In this document: in pieces, positions 18,210 through 27,076 of the stretch
Position numbering within the stretch: position 1 is the first letter of the stretch
How the letters are laid out: the number at the start of each line of letters is the position of its first letter
DNA from: Arthrobacter sp. Soil764
GTDB lineage: Bacteria > Actinomycetota > Actinomycetes > Actinomycetales > Micrococcaceae
Reading direction: 5' to 3'
Assembly: GCF_001428075.1 (NCBI RefSeq)
Contig: NZ_LMSI01000001.1
Span: 225,512 to 289,511, forward strand
Length of the DNA: 64,000 bases
Notes under the pieces: model-generated
Databases searched by the model: none
Told to the model about the DNA's origin: nothing
Seen by the model: only the letters and a program-made list of their open reading frames with translations
Program-made: the position numbers and the translations under genes

Positions 18210-19037
18210 GTGGCAGCACACGCCGTCGAGCGCCGCACCGTTGACGTGGACGGCGTTCCGCTGTCCTACCTCACGGCCGGGGATGAAGCCGCCCCGCCGC
18301 TGATCCTGCTGCACGGCACCTTCTGGAGCCGGGTGTGGCAGCCCGTCCTGCCGGCACTGGCCACGCAAAGCCGCTGCCACGCCCTGGACTTTCCAGGATT
18401 CGGCCGCAGCGGGGGAGAACTGGACGTTGAGCAGGCCACCGTCCCGGCCCTGGCGCAGACAGTGCTTCGGGCCGCGGACGCCCTGGGGATCGCTCAGTTC
18501 GACGTTGCCGCGCATGACATCGGCGGCGGCGTGGCGCAGCAGCTCGCCGCCACCAGCGGAAGAATCCGGAAGATGGTGCTGATGAACGCCGTCATGTTCG
18601 ACTCCTGGCCGGTGCCCGCCGTCGAACGCTTCAAGGACCCCGAGGTGCGCCGGAACACGACGGAGGCGGATCTCCTCGCCGCGCGCCGCAAATCCACCCA
18701 GGCCTGCGCGCTGCGCACCCTGAGTGAGGACGAGCTGGAGGATTACCTTTCTCCCTGGCAGTCTCCGGCGCGGGCCCGGTCCTGGATGGCCATGGCAGCG
18801 GCCGCGGATGCCCGCTACACCCTGGACCTGGTGCCTGCCCTCAAGGAGGCCGCCGTTCCCACGCGCCTGGTCTGGGGCCGGGACGACGATTTCCAAAAGA
18901 TCGAGTTCGCCCGCCGCTACGTCAAAGAGATCCCCAACGCAGACCTGGTGGAGGTGGACGGCAAGCACATCCCCACCGAGGATTCACCGGACGCCGTGGC
19001 CGGTGCCATGCTGGACCACCTGGCTAACGGGCGGTAG
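18210..19037 (+). CDS. Alpha/beta hydrolase (haloalkane dehalogenase/epoxide hydrolase-like)
   Basis: The 275-residue protein has the oxyanion motif LLHGTFWSRVW, and its nucleophile elbow reads AHDIGGG, with aspartate rather than serine, as in haloalkane dehalogenases and epoxide hydrolases. The acid is in WGRDDDF and the histidine in DGKHIPTED. A GTG start is used. Its 3' end overlaps the convergent CDP-alcohol transferase gene by 14 bp. Confidence 0.85.
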   Translation: MAAHAVERRTVDVDGVPLSYLTAGDEAAPPLILLHGTFWSRVWQPVLPALATQSRCHALDFPGFGRSGGELDVEQATVPALAQTVLRAADALGIAQFDVAAHDIGGGVAQQLAATSGRIRKMVLMNAVMFDSWPVPAVERFKDPEVRRNTTEADLLAARRKSTQACALRTLSEDELEDYLSPWQSPARARSWMAMAAAADARYTLDLVPALKEAAVPTRLVWGRDDDFQKIEFARRYVKEIPNADLVEVDGKHIPTEDSPDAVAGAMLDHLANGR

Positions 19038-19767
19038 GTCCGGTCCGGGCCAGGCCGCCGTCCAGCATCCCCGAACGGTGAAGGGCCTCCAACTGGACCA
19101 CATCCCGTGTGAAGGAAAGCGTGAGCAGGACAAGCGCCACCGCCGGGAAGGCGGCAGGCAACGGCATGCCGGGGAGAAGTGACACCAGCAGCGCCAGCGG
19201 CTGGAAGGCGCCGATCGCCTTGCGGGAAAAGCTGGGCGGAAGCGCAGCCCGAAGGTGGGGCCGGAAGAACCCGGCTGCCACGAACACGTAGTACATGCCC
19301 CCAATGGCCAGGGTCCACGGTCCCGCCACCGCGGCGGCCGCGATGGACAACACCAGCACCAGGGCGGCGTCGGTGGCTGCATCGAAGCGTGCCCCCGCCG
19401 GCGACGCCGTTCCTGTCCGCCGCGCCACCGCTCCGTCCACCCCGTCGAGCAGGAAGGCGGCGCCGCCCAGGACCGGCAGGAGGAGGTCCGGGCCGCGGCC
19501 GGTAAACAGCTGCGGAACAGCCACCACGGCGCAGAGCGCCACCAGGACGGCCCGCAGCAGGGTGACGCGGTCTGCCGGAGTGGAGAAGCGCGGGATGCGC
19601 CGCAGGACAGAGCCGACGGCGGCCGCGGTCACCAGGGCGCCGGCGCACACGCCTGCCAGCTGGGGGACCAAGCCGGAGGCGGACAGGGATGACAGCCAGA
19701 GGGCCGCCAGGAGGTAGGCGGCAAGGGTGGCTGCGGCGTCGGGCATCGCCCGGTCAGCTGCGCTCAT
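19024..19767 (-). CDS. CDP-alcohol phosphatidyltransferase family protein
   Basis: The 247-residue membrane protein contains the complete family signature D-x2-DG-x2-AR-x8-G-x3-D-x3-D (DGVDGAVARRTG ... GARFDAATDA). The enzyme transfers a phosphatidyl or similar group from a CDP-alcohol in the membrane. The ATG at 19767 is chosen for its GGAGGTGG ribosome site; the frame extends 27 bp further. Substrate and product are not determined. Confidence 0.87.
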   Translation of the reverse strand: MSAADRAMPDAAATLAAYLLAALWLSSLSASGLVPQLAGVCAGALVTAAAVGSVLRRIPRFSTPADRVTLLRAVLVALCAVVAVPQLFTGRGPDLLLPVLGGAAFLLDGVDGAVARRTGTASPAGARFDAATDAALVLVLSIAAAAVAGPWTLAIGGMYYVFVAAGFFRPHLRAALPPSFSRKAIGAFQPLALLVSLLPGMPLPAAFPAVALVLLTLSFTRDVVQLEALHRSGMLDGGLARTGPTAR

Positions 19768-19809
19768 CTGCCACCTCCACCCGCACGGTAGCAACGGCTG
19801 CGGTGATCA

Positions 19810-20274
19810 TCACGGCCGGCGGCGTTTCGCCGGGAAGCTGCTGCCGGCGTCGGGCCTTCCCCTGCGGCCGGCGCGGACCAGGCCGGCGAGCGCCAGCAGG
19901 CTTCCGGCTCCCTCAGCAACGGCGCTCAGGGTTTTGGAGAAGAACCAGACGGGGTCGTACATGGCCGGAATCGGTCCGATGGCCGGGATGTCCACCAGCG
20001 CGTAGAGCACGACGGCGGCGAACGCGCTGAGTGCCACAGCCAAAGCCAGTGCGTAGGCGGCGCGGCTGCCCCGCGCCAGCACCCAGATCCCGGCCACCAC
20101 GGCGGCGGCCGCTTCGAGGAGGAACAGGGTGCCCTGGCTGACGGTGCCCGGCTGCGTGTCCTGATAACCCGGGGCCAGGAAGAGATGGACGCCGGCATCG
20201 ATGAACAGCGCCAGTGCGGTCAGTAGTCGTAGTGCCACGCTTATGTATACGCCGCAAGTTCCCTCCCGGTTCAC
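19810..20274 (-). CDS. Four-helix membrane protein, unknown function
   Basis: The 154-residue protein has four predicted membrane segments (from SVALRLLTALALFIDAGVHLFL on) and a basic C-terminal tail. No enzyme motif is seen. The start is uncertain: GTG at 20274, or GTG at 20238, which lies 4 bp after a TATACAT element and could be a leaderless start. It lies 42 bp upstream of the CDP-alcohol transferase and may share its transcript. Confidence 0.75.
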   Translation of the reverse strand: MNREGTCGVYISVALRLLTALALFIDAGVHLFLAPGYQDTQPGTVSQGTLFLLEAAAAVVAGIWVLARGSRAAYALALAVALSAFAAVVLYALVDIPAIGPIPAMYDPVWFFSKTLSAVAEGAGSLLALAGLVRAGRRGRPDAGSSFPAKRRRP

Positions 20275-20383
20275 CCGGCCCCCTTATATCTGCGGGTTTT
20301 ATGGGGAATATTTAGGGGCATCCGTAATCTTGCGCCTGTAGCGGGCAGCGAAGCCTGCGGCCCTACGAGTAAGGAGAATGACA

Positions 20384-20929
20384 ATGACCCTTCCCAAGGA
20401 ACTCACGCCGGGAACATGGCTCCTGGACATGTCGCACAGCGAGATCGGCTTCAGCGTCCGCCATGCCGGAATCAGCAAGGTGCGCGGCCGCTTCACGGAG
20501 GCCAGCGCCGAGGCCCGGGTGGGGCATTCCCTGGAAGAGTCCTCGGTCCACGCCACGGTGTCCACTGCCAGTTTCGACTCCGGTGACCGCAACCGCGATG
20601 CACACGTGAAGGGTGCGGATTTCTTCGACGTCGAGCAGTATCCGGAGATGACGTTCCGCGGCACCCACATCGAAGGGGACGGCGAGGAATACACCCTGAC
20701 AGGGGACCTGACCATCAAGGGCGTCACCCGTCCCGTGGAGCTTGAGGTGGAGTTCACCGGCGTCGCCGTGGATCCCTTCGGCGCCACCCGGGCCGGCTTC
20801 TCCGCCGAAGCCGAAATCAGCCGCAAGGAATTCGGGCTGACCTGGAACGCGGCCCTGGAAGCGGGCGGCGTGCTGGTCAGCGACAAGGTGAAGATCACCC
20901 TGGAGGCAGCGCTGGTCAAACAGGGCTGA
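20384..20929 (+). CDS. YceI family protein
   Basis: The 181-residue protein is a cytosolic YceI/lipocalin-like beta-barrel protein that binds isoprenoid-type lipids (WLLDMSHSEIGFSVRHAGISKVRGRF ... HVKGADFFDVEQYPEMTFRGTHIE ... LTGDLTIKGVTRPVELEVEF). No signal peptide is present. The ATG at 20384 is preferred over 20378 because AAGGAG then has a 7-bp spacing. Confidence 0.9.
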   Translation: MTLPKELTPGTWLLDMSHSEIGFSVRHAGISKVRGRFTEASAEARVGHSLEESSVHATVSTASFDSGDRNRDAHVKGADFFDVEQYPEMTFRGTHIEGDGEEYTLTGDLTIKGVTRPVELEVEFTGVAVDPFGATRAGFSAEAEISRKEFGLTWNAALEAGGVLVSDKVKITLEAALVKQG

Positions 20930-20950
20930 CAGGCCATTAGGCGGCGCACC

Positions 20951-22312
20951 ATGGATCTCCGCCTTGTCTCCCATGTGCTGTTCCTGCGGGCCGCGTTGCG
21001 GAGGCGGGACCGCTGGGACGCTGCCCGGATCGCAGCCCATCAGGACCACGCCCTGAAGGAGCTGCGCCGGGCCGCCTACGGCGGCTCGGAGTTCTACCGC
21101 CGCCACCACGCGGGCCTGCATGACGCTCCGCTGGATCAGCTGCCGCCGGTGACCAAAGCCGACCTGATGGCGCATTTCGATGAGGCCATCACCACCCCGG
21201 ACCTCACGCTGGCAGACCTGGAGGAGCATCTGCGGTCCCTGGCCGGGAGCGGCGGGGATCCCGGCCGGCCGTGGCGGGGCCGGTGGTGGGCGGCGGCGAC
21301 GGCCGGGACCACCGGCGGCCGCGGAATCTTTGTCTGGAACCGCGCGGAGTGGGCTGCCGTGCTGGCCTCGTACGCCCGCGCGAATGACTGGGCCGGGCTC
21401 TCCGCCCGGCTGGCCATGCCGCTGAAGGTTGCCCTGGTCAGCTCGCGCGTACCCACCCACCAGTCGGCCGTCGTCGGTGCATCCGTGCGCTCCAAGATGA
21501 TCCCCACCCTCCGCCTGGACGTAACCGCTCCCATCGATGAAAACGTCGCCGCGCTGAACCGGTTCCAACCCAGGATCCTCGTCGGCTACGCCTCAGCCCT
21601 CAAACCCCTCGCCGCAGAACAGCAGGCGGGGCGGTTGCACATCGCGCCGCAGGGGGTCATGTCAGCCTCCGAAGTGCTCAGCCCCCACGCCGCATCGGAA
21701 CTGGAAGCCGCATGGGGAAGTGCCCCGTTCGACGTCTACGCCGCCACCGAAACGGCCGGAATCGCATCCCCCTGCGCCTACCGGAACCGGCACGTTTACG
21801 AGGACCTCGTGATTATCGAGCCCGTGGACCAGGCAGGCAACCCGGTGCCCGACGGGACAACCGGGGCCAGGCTCCTGGTCACCGTCCTGTTCTCGCGCAC
21901 CCTGCCGTTGATCAGGTACGAGATGTCCGACACCGTAAGGCTGGGCGGACGGGGCTGCCCCTGCGGTCGCTCCTTCACGTTGATGGAAGACATTGAAGGG
22001 CGCATCGAGGACGTCCTGCACCTGCCCGGCAGGACAGGTACCGTCAGCGTGCACCCCATCGTCTTCCACGATGTCCTGGACCAGGCCGCCATCGCAGGCT
22101 GGCAGGTAATCCAGGAACCCACCGGGCTGCGGGTACTGCTGGCAGGACTCATGCCCGGGAACTCGGTGGAAGGAGTCCGGGCGGCGGTGGCTGGCGCCCT
22201 CCTCGCCGTCGGCGCGCTGGACGCTCGCGTGGACGTTCAGGTGGTGGCGCGGCTTGAACGGACTGCCCTGGGGAAGGCGCCCTTCGTCCGTGCCCTGAAG
22301 GACCAGCCCTGA
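20951..22312 (+). CDS. PaaK-like phenylacetate-CoA ligase/CapK family protein
   Basis: The 453-residue protein belongs to the PaaK/CapK branch of adenylate-forming enzymes: the phosphate loop AATAGTTGGRGIFVWNR, the adenine motif YAATETAGIASPC, and a C-terminal RYEMSDTV and EDIEGRIEDVL. It should activate a carboxylic acid, possibly aromatic. It starts 21 bp after the YceI stop and is probably cotranscribed. It ends 9 bp before the convergent kinase gene. Confidence 0.82.
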   Translation: MDLRLVSHVLFLRAALRRRDRWDAARIAAHQDHALKELRRAAYGGSEFYRRHHAGLHDAPLDQLPPVTKADLMAHFDEAITTPDLTLADLEEHLRSLAGSGGDPGRPWRGRWWAAATAGTTGGRGIFVWNRAEWAAVLASYARANDWAGLSARLAMPLKVALVSSRVPTHQSAVVGASVRSKMIPTLRLDVTAPIDENVAALNRFQPRILVGYASALKPLAAEQQAGRLHIAPQGVMSASEVLSPHAASELEAAWGSAPFDVYAATETAGIASPCAYRNRHVYEDLVIIEPVDQAGNPVPDGTTGARLLVTVLFSRTLPLIRYEMSDTVRLGGRGCPCGRSFTLMEDIEGRIEDVLHLPGRTGTVSVHPIVFHDVLDQAAIAGWQVIQEPTGLRVLLAGLMPGNSVEGVRAAVAGALLAVGALDARVDVQVVARLERTALGKAPFVRALKDQP

Positions 22313-22321
22313 GGCATTCCG

Positions 22322-23536
22322 TCAGCTGTTGGCGCCCAGGTGGATGGTGACCATGGTGCCGTCCCCGGGCACCGGTCCGATTTCGAGCCGTCCTCCGCTC
22401 GCGGCGGCGATCCGGGCAGCGGTGGCCAGGCCCAGGCCTGTGCCGGGCGGGTCGTCCTCCCGGTGCAGGCGCACCAAGGGGTCCAGGACGCGTTTCCGGT
22501 CCGCTTCGCTGATGCCTTTGCCGTTGTCGATCACCCGCAGGGTTGTTCCGTCCTCTGCACGGTGGCCGGTGATGTGGATAACGGGAGGAACGCCGGGCCG
22601 GCTGTAGGTGATGGCATTGTGGACCAGGTTCTGCAGCAGCACGCGCATCTGGACGGGATCTGCCGTGAAGGCCAGGTCGCCGCATTCAATCGAGGCGCCG
22701 TACTCTTCGATGCTGGCCGCCAGGTCCTGCCTTACGTCCCGGACCAGGTCCGGCAGGGAAAGGCAGGTTGGCCGGATGTCCCCGCCGATGGTGGCATAGG
22801 ACAGGACATCACTGACCATGGACAGCATGCGCTGGCCGGAATTGGCCACCATGTCCAGGTACTCCGCGATCTGGCGGTCCTCCAGCGCTTCGGCATCGTC
22901 CCGGGCCAGTTCAACGTAGCCCAGGACGGAGGTGAGCGGGTTGCGGAGGTCATGGCTGATCCGGCCGGCGAACTCTGCCAGCAGCGTGTTGCTCCGCTGG
23001 GCCTCGGCCAGCGCATCGGCCAGCTGGCGGGCGCGGTGCTCAAGCTGCAGGGCCTCGACGATTTCGGCGGCGAGGATTTCCAGGCCCTTGAGCTGCCGGT
23101 CGCTCAGCTGCCCGGTTTCCCTTGCACCCGCGCAGAGCGTGCCCAGGACGAAGCCGTCCTCGGCCACCAGTGGGATGGACGCGTAGAACCTGACCTCGCC
23201 CCGCCGGCCGTCCACATAGGGGTTGTTGCTGTAGCGCGGATCAAGGGAGGCATCTTCCAGGACAGTGGGGGTCCCGTTGAGGAAGCCCACAGCGCACATC
23301 GAATCTTCCCGGGAACACAGGTAGGGTTCCATGCCCGCCGTTGCCACCTGGTACTGCAGGTTCTCGGTGATGATGTTGATCGCGGTGACCGGTTGGCCGC
23401 ACAGCGTCCTGGCCAGTTCCACCAGGTTCTGCAGCCGCTGGGAGGGAATCGGGACGGCGACGTCCAGACCCGGCCCGGGCGTGGGGAGTCCGGTCCTGGC
23501 CAGGACGGCGTCCCTGGCCAGCTCTTTCACCGTCAC
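22322..23536 (-). CDS. GAF-domain sensor histidine kinase
   Basis: The 404-residue cytosolic kinase has an N-terminal GAF domain (about 25-175) and a HisKA/HATPase module: H-box ISHDLRNPLTSVLGYVELARDD, N-box NLVHNAITYS, G1 VIDNGKGI, G2 GTGLGLATAARIA. No response regulator gene is adjacent. It starts at GTG; the GTG overlaps the TGA of a short upstream frame (MCEHPIRSQDITVAG..., 26 codons) that could be a coupled leader peptide. No membrane segment is present. Confidence 0.88.
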   Translation of the reverse strand: MTVKELARDAVLARTGLPTPGPGLDVAVPIPSQRLQNLVELARTLCGQPVTAINIITENLQYQVATAGMEPYLCSREDSMCAVGFLNGTPTVLEDASLDPRYSNNPYVDGRRGEVRFYASIPLVAEDGFVLGTLCAGARETGQLSDRQLKGLEILAAEIVEALQLEHRARQLADALAEAQRSNTLLAEFAGRISHDLRNPLTSVLGYVELARDDAEALEDRQIAEYLDMVANSGQRMLSMVSDVLSYATIGGDIRPTCLSLPDLVRDVRQDLAASIEEYGASIECGDLAFTADPVQMRVLLQNLVHNAITYSRPGVPPVIHITGHRAEDGTTLRVIDNGKGISEADRKRVLDPLVRLHREDDPPGTGLGLATAARIAAASGGRLEIGPVPGDGTMVTIHLGANS

Positions 23537-23677
23537 CGCGGGAGGCCTGAAGGTGCGGGGAAAGCGACGCCGGCGACGGTGATGTCCTGGCTGCGGATGG
23601 GGTGCTCACACATCGCACCATCATGGCAGATCCGGACCGCCGGGCCGTTGATGCCGCGAAGGTTTCCGGCGAAGCGA

Positions 23678-24814
23678 TCATCCCGGGAGCAGACGGACGG
23701 CCAGGTTCCGGACGGTGAGGCCGGCACGGGAAGCGGGAACGAGAAGGGCCGCTCCGAGCTGGTACCCGCGCTGGCGCGAGGCCACCAGCTTGCGGTGGCG
23801 GGTTTCGTGCCGGTGGAACGCCGCTGTGGGGTCGCCGCGGCTTGCTCCCAACTCCTCGGCCAGGGTTACGGCGCCCACCATGGCCATGCTGGAACCGTCC
23901 CCGAACAGGGACACGCAGGAGGCCGCATCGCCCAGCAGGACCACCCGCCCGCGGGACCAGCCCGGCAGCCGCACCTGGCTGACGGCATCGAAGTAGAGGT
24001 CCGGCGCGTTGCGTACCTGTCCGGGCAGGTGGGGCAACTCCGGCACAGGCCAAACGTGCCGGGCATACGCGTTTACCACGATCTCCCTTTGGGCCTCCGG
24101 GTTCCGGTACCCGGCGCCGGGATGCTTTGGTCCCCGGAAGATGAATCCGGCACCGGCAGTTCCACGGACGGGGTGGATGGTCAGCGACAAGCCTGGCTGG
24201 TTGTACATGAGGACCGTGGCGGGGTCGGCCGCCGGCCGCCCGAGGGAGAGCGTGGCAATGTACAGACCAAGCGGGCGGACAAAGTCTGCCTCCCGGCCAA
24301 AGGCCAGCCTGCGGACGGTGGAGTGCAGTCCGTCGGCGCCCACCACCAGGTGGAACCGCCGCGGCGCTGAGCGTTCGAACGCAACGTCCACGCCGCCGTC
24401 GTCCGCCTCCAGCGCGGTGACTGAATCGCCAAACAGGAACTCGGTGCCGTCCGCGGCTGCTTCGCAGAGGACCGCCGCGAGGTCGGCCCGCGGCACTTCG
24501 ACATCGTCTCCGCGGGGGCGGCCAAGCCGCAGCGGGCCGATCCTGCGCCCGGACGCGGTCACGAACGCCAATCCCGGAGCCCGGGTGGCGGCTGCCTGAA
24601 GCCGGGGGAGGACACCCATGCGCCGCGCGATGCCGGTGGCGTCTCCGTGGACGTCCACCGGGTTGCCGCTGGACCGCAAGCCGCTGGACCGTTCCACCAG
24701 GGTCGGTGCGAATCCATGCCGGGCCAGCCAGAACGCCAAGGTGGGTCCGGCAATTCCTGCCCCGCAAATCAGTACCGTAGGCTGTGCCACCCCCTCAGGG
24801 TAGTCCAACCGCAC
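23678..24814 (-). CDS. FAD-dependent monooxygenase (PHBH-fold)
   Basis: The protein has up to 378 residues and is a class A flavoprotein monooxygenase: GxGxxG in VLICGAGIAGPTLAFWLARHG, the DG motif VVGADGLHSTVRRL, and the GD motif VVLLGDAASCVSLFGDGSS. It probably hydroxylates a small organic substrate using NAD(P)H and O2. Start codons GTG at 24814 and GTG at 24790 are both possible. No pathway genes flank it. Confidence 0.87.
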   Translation of the reverse strand: MRLDYPEGVAQPTVLICGAGIAGPTLAFWLARHGFAPTLVERSSGLRSSGNPVDVHGDATGIARRMGVLPRLQAAATRAPGLAFVTASGRRIGPLRLGRPRGDDVEVPRADLAAVLCEAAADGTEFLFGDSVTALEADDGGVDVAFERSAPRRFHLVVGADGLHSTVRRLAFGREADFVRPLGLYIATLSLGRPAADPATVLMYNQPGLSLTIHPVRGTAGAGFIFRGPKHPGAGYRNPEAQREIVVNAYARHVWPVPELPHLPGQVRNAPDLYFDAVSQVRLPGWSRGRVVLLGDAASCVSLFGDGSSMAMVGAVTLAEELGASRGDPTAAFHRHETRHRKLVASRQRGYQLGAALLVPASRAGLTVRNLAVRLLPG

Positions 24815-24856
24815 GGCGGGCTACAGGGCTTCGACCGCCGCCCGTCTGCACCCGGC

Positions 24857-25549
24857 CTACAGCATCGTGCTGAACCGCTCCGCAAGGTTCTTGGGGCCCT
24901 GCACGATGATCTGGTCGTCGTCGTAAAGGACGGTCTGTGCAGTGGTGTGCTGCCAGGTCGAGCCGGGCCTCTTGACGGCCACGATCGTGATCCCGTACTG
25001 GTCCCGCAGGCCCAGCACGCCCAGGGGCCGGTTCCTCGCCTCGGACGGCGGCTGGGTGCGGACCATGACAAAGTCATCTTCGAATTCCACGTAGTCAAGG
25101 ATGGAACCACGCACCAGGTGCGCCACCCGCTTGCCCATGTCATGCTCCGGACGGATGACGTTTTCGACGCCCAGCTGGACCAGGATTTCGGCGTGGGGTT
25201 CGCTGATGGCCTTGGCCCAGATCTGCGGGTGTTTGAAGGTCAACAGCCGGGAGGTGGTGAGGATGCTGGCCTCCAGGTCGGTGCCGATGCCCACCACAGC
25301 ACGGTCGAATTCGTGGACGGACAGCTGGCGCAGCACCTCCTCCTTGGTGGAATCGGCGCGCACCACATGGGTCAGCCTGCCGTTGTAGGACTGGACAATG
25401 TCCTCGTCGCTGTCGATGCCCAGCACTTCGGTGCCCTGGGCTTCCAGCTCCAGCGCCAGCGCGCCGCCGAAGCGGCCCAGGCCGATGACGACCACGGAGT
25501 CCGCCTGCGCCACGCGCCCGGCTTTCCGGGTGAACATGTCCTTAACCAA
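24857..25549 (-). CDS. ktrA: KtrA/TrkA-type potassium channel regulatory subunit (RCK)
   Basis: The 230-residue cytosolic protein has an RCK-N Rossmann domain (VVVIGLGRFGGALALELEAQG, dinucleotide-binding) and an RCK-C domain. A single RCK pair and this length match KtrA rather than the double-length TrkA. It gates the membrane subunit encoded directly upstream, whose gene overlaps this one by 8 bp. C-terminal RCK domains often bind cyclic di-AMP. Confidence 0.9.
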   Translation of the reverse strand: MVKDMFTRKAGRVAQADSVVVIGLGRFGGALALELEAQGTEVLGIDSDEDIVQSYNGRLTHVVRADSTKEEVLRQLSVHEFDRAVVGIGTDLEASILTTSRLLTFKHPQIWAKAISEPHAEILVQLGVENVIRPEHDMGKRVAHLVRGSILDYVEFEDDFVMVRTQPPSEARNRPLGVLGLRDQYGITIVAVKRPGSTWQHTTAQTVLYDDDQIIVQGPKNLAERFSTML

Positions 25550-27002
25550 TGAGGGGCCTTTCCTTGGGGTATTCGTACATGATGGGCCTGCTGCGCACCG
25601 CCAGTGCCGTGCCGAGCGTGACCGGACCCAGGCGGCCGATGAACATCAGCAGGATCAGGACCACCTGGCCGGCCGGCGGCATGGCCGCGGTGATGCCCGT
25701 GGACATCCCCACCGTCGCGAATGCGGAGACCACCTCGAAGAGGATCCGTTCCTGCCCGAAATCGGTGATCAGCATCAGGAACATGGTGGCGGCGGTGACC
25801 ACGGCAATGGCGAGCAGCACCACCGTGATGGCCTGCCGGTGCACGGCCCGGGAAAGCCGCTTGCCGAAGATGTTGACGGCGGTGCCGCCGCGCAGTTCGG
25901 TCGAGAGGATGAAGAACAGCACTGCGAAGGTGGTGATCTTCAAACCGCCGGCGGTTCCGGCCGGGCCGGCACCGATGAACATCAGGATGTCCATGCCCAT
26001 CCAGGAAACCGGGTGCATCTGGCCGATGTCGATGCTGTTGAAACCCGCGGTGCGGGTGATAACAGACTGGAAAAAGCCGTTCATGAGCCGTTCGCCCGGA
26101 GCCAGCCCGTCAAGGGTTGCGCTGTTGGACCATTCGACTGCGGTGAGGAAGGCCGTGCCGAATGCGAGGAGCAGGGCTGTGCCCACCAGCACCAGTTTGG
26201 TGTTCATGCTCCAGAAGACGGGCCGGCGGTATTGCCGCCGCAACTCAAACAGCACCGGGAAGCCAAGGCCACCAATGATCACGCCGGCAGCGATCGGCAG
26301 GATGACCCAGGGGTCGCGGGCAAAACCCATCAGGTTGTCCGTGTAGAGCGCGAATCCGGCATTGTTGAAGGCGGAGACGGCATGGAAGACACCATGCCAG
26401 ATGGCCTCGCCAGGGGGATAGCCGTACCCCGCCAGGAACCGCAGGGTGAGGATTCCGGCCAGGCTTCCCTCCACGGTGACGGTGATCAGGAAGACGCCCA
26501 GCAGCACCCGGCGGACGTCGCCGAAACCCACGCTTTTGGTTTCCGCAGCAGCCAGCATCCGTGAGCGCAGGCCCAGCCGCCTTGCCGCGAACACGCCCAG
26601 GAGGGTGCCGAAGGACATCACGCCGAACCCTCCTACTTGGATCAGCACAAGGATGACGGCCTGCCCGAACCCGCTCCAGAACACGGGCGTGTCCACCGTG
26701 ATCAGCCCGGTGACGCACACTGCCGACGTGGCCGTGAACAGGGCTTCCAGAAGGGAGGCGTCGCCGGGTCCGGCCTTGGCAACCGGCAGCATCAGCAGCC
26801 CTGTTCCCGCGCCGATGGCCAGCGCGAAACCCAGGACAATCAGCTGGGCGGGGTGGCGGGGCACTGCGCGGCGCACCAGGTGTGGCAGGCCGCGCAGCCA
26901 TGCGGCAAAGCCGGCCATAGCGTTGCTGCCGCTTGAGGGTGTACTGGGCTTATTCTTCCGGCGTGGCGTTGGGGTGCCGCGCTGGTAAGCCTTCAGGTGC
27001 AT
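25542..27002 (-). CDS. ktrB: KtrB/TrkH-type potassium uptake membrane subunit
   Basis: The membrane protein has about 486 residues and the four M-P-M repeats of the SKT superfamily, with selectivity-loop segments such as TATSAVCVTGLITVDT, HAVSAFNNAGFALYTD and ITRTAGFNSIDIGQ. It imports potassium with the KtrA partner encoded downstream. The ATG at 27002 is used; a GTG 9 bp earlier is possible. Upstream it shows no copy of the motif found before the KdpE-adjacent permease. Confidence 0.9.
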   Translation of the reverse strand: MHLKAYQRGTPTPRRKNKPSTPSSGSNAMAGFAAWLRGLPHLVRRAVPRHPAQLIVLGFALAIGAGTGLLMLPVAKAGPGDASLLEALFTATSAVCVTGLITVDTPVFWSGFGQAVILVLIQVGGFGVMSFGTLLGVFAARRLGLRSRMLAAAETKSVGFGDVRRVLLGVFLITVTVEGSLAGILTLRFLAGYGYPPGEAIWHGVFHAVSAFNNAGFALYTDNLMGFARDPWVILPIAAGVIIGGLGFPVLFELRRQYRRPVFWSMNTKLVLVGTALLLAFGTAFLTAVEWSNSATLDGLAPGERLMNGFFQSVITRTAGFNSIDIGQMHPVSWMGMDILMFIGAGPAGTAGGLKITTFAVLFFILSTELRGGTAVNIFGKRLSRAVHRQAITVVLLAIAVVTAATMFLMLITDFGQERILFEVVSAFATVGMSTGITAAMPPAGQVVLILLMFIGRLGPVTLGTALAVRSRPIMYEYPKERPLIG

Positions 27003-27049
27003 AGCGGCCACGGTACCACCGCGGAACGCCGTGGCATGTCGTCAACGAC

Positions 27050-27076
27050 CTACAGCGGCACGGGCCGCACCTTCAC
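27050..27076. repeat. 27-bp direct repeat, left copy
   Basis: These 27 bp match 28484-28510 at 26 of 27 positions (CTACAGCGGCACGGGCCG core). The right copy is the 3' end and stop of the FetB-like gene, so this copy encodes a duplicate KVRPVPL-stop just after the hydrolase stop. The two copies bracket the hydrolase gene. Confidence 0.75.

Noticed and set aside
22931..22944. GTGAGCGGGTT resembling the 32-bp repeat core
   Set aside because: It encodes the conserved NPLTS of the kinase H-box and has no second copy at 32 bp, so it is a coincidence.
22340..24370. 676-codon plus-strand frame across the histidine kinase and monooxygenase genes
   Set aside because: It runs antisense through two genes with clear motifs and shows low-complexity Gly/Arg/Gln composition.
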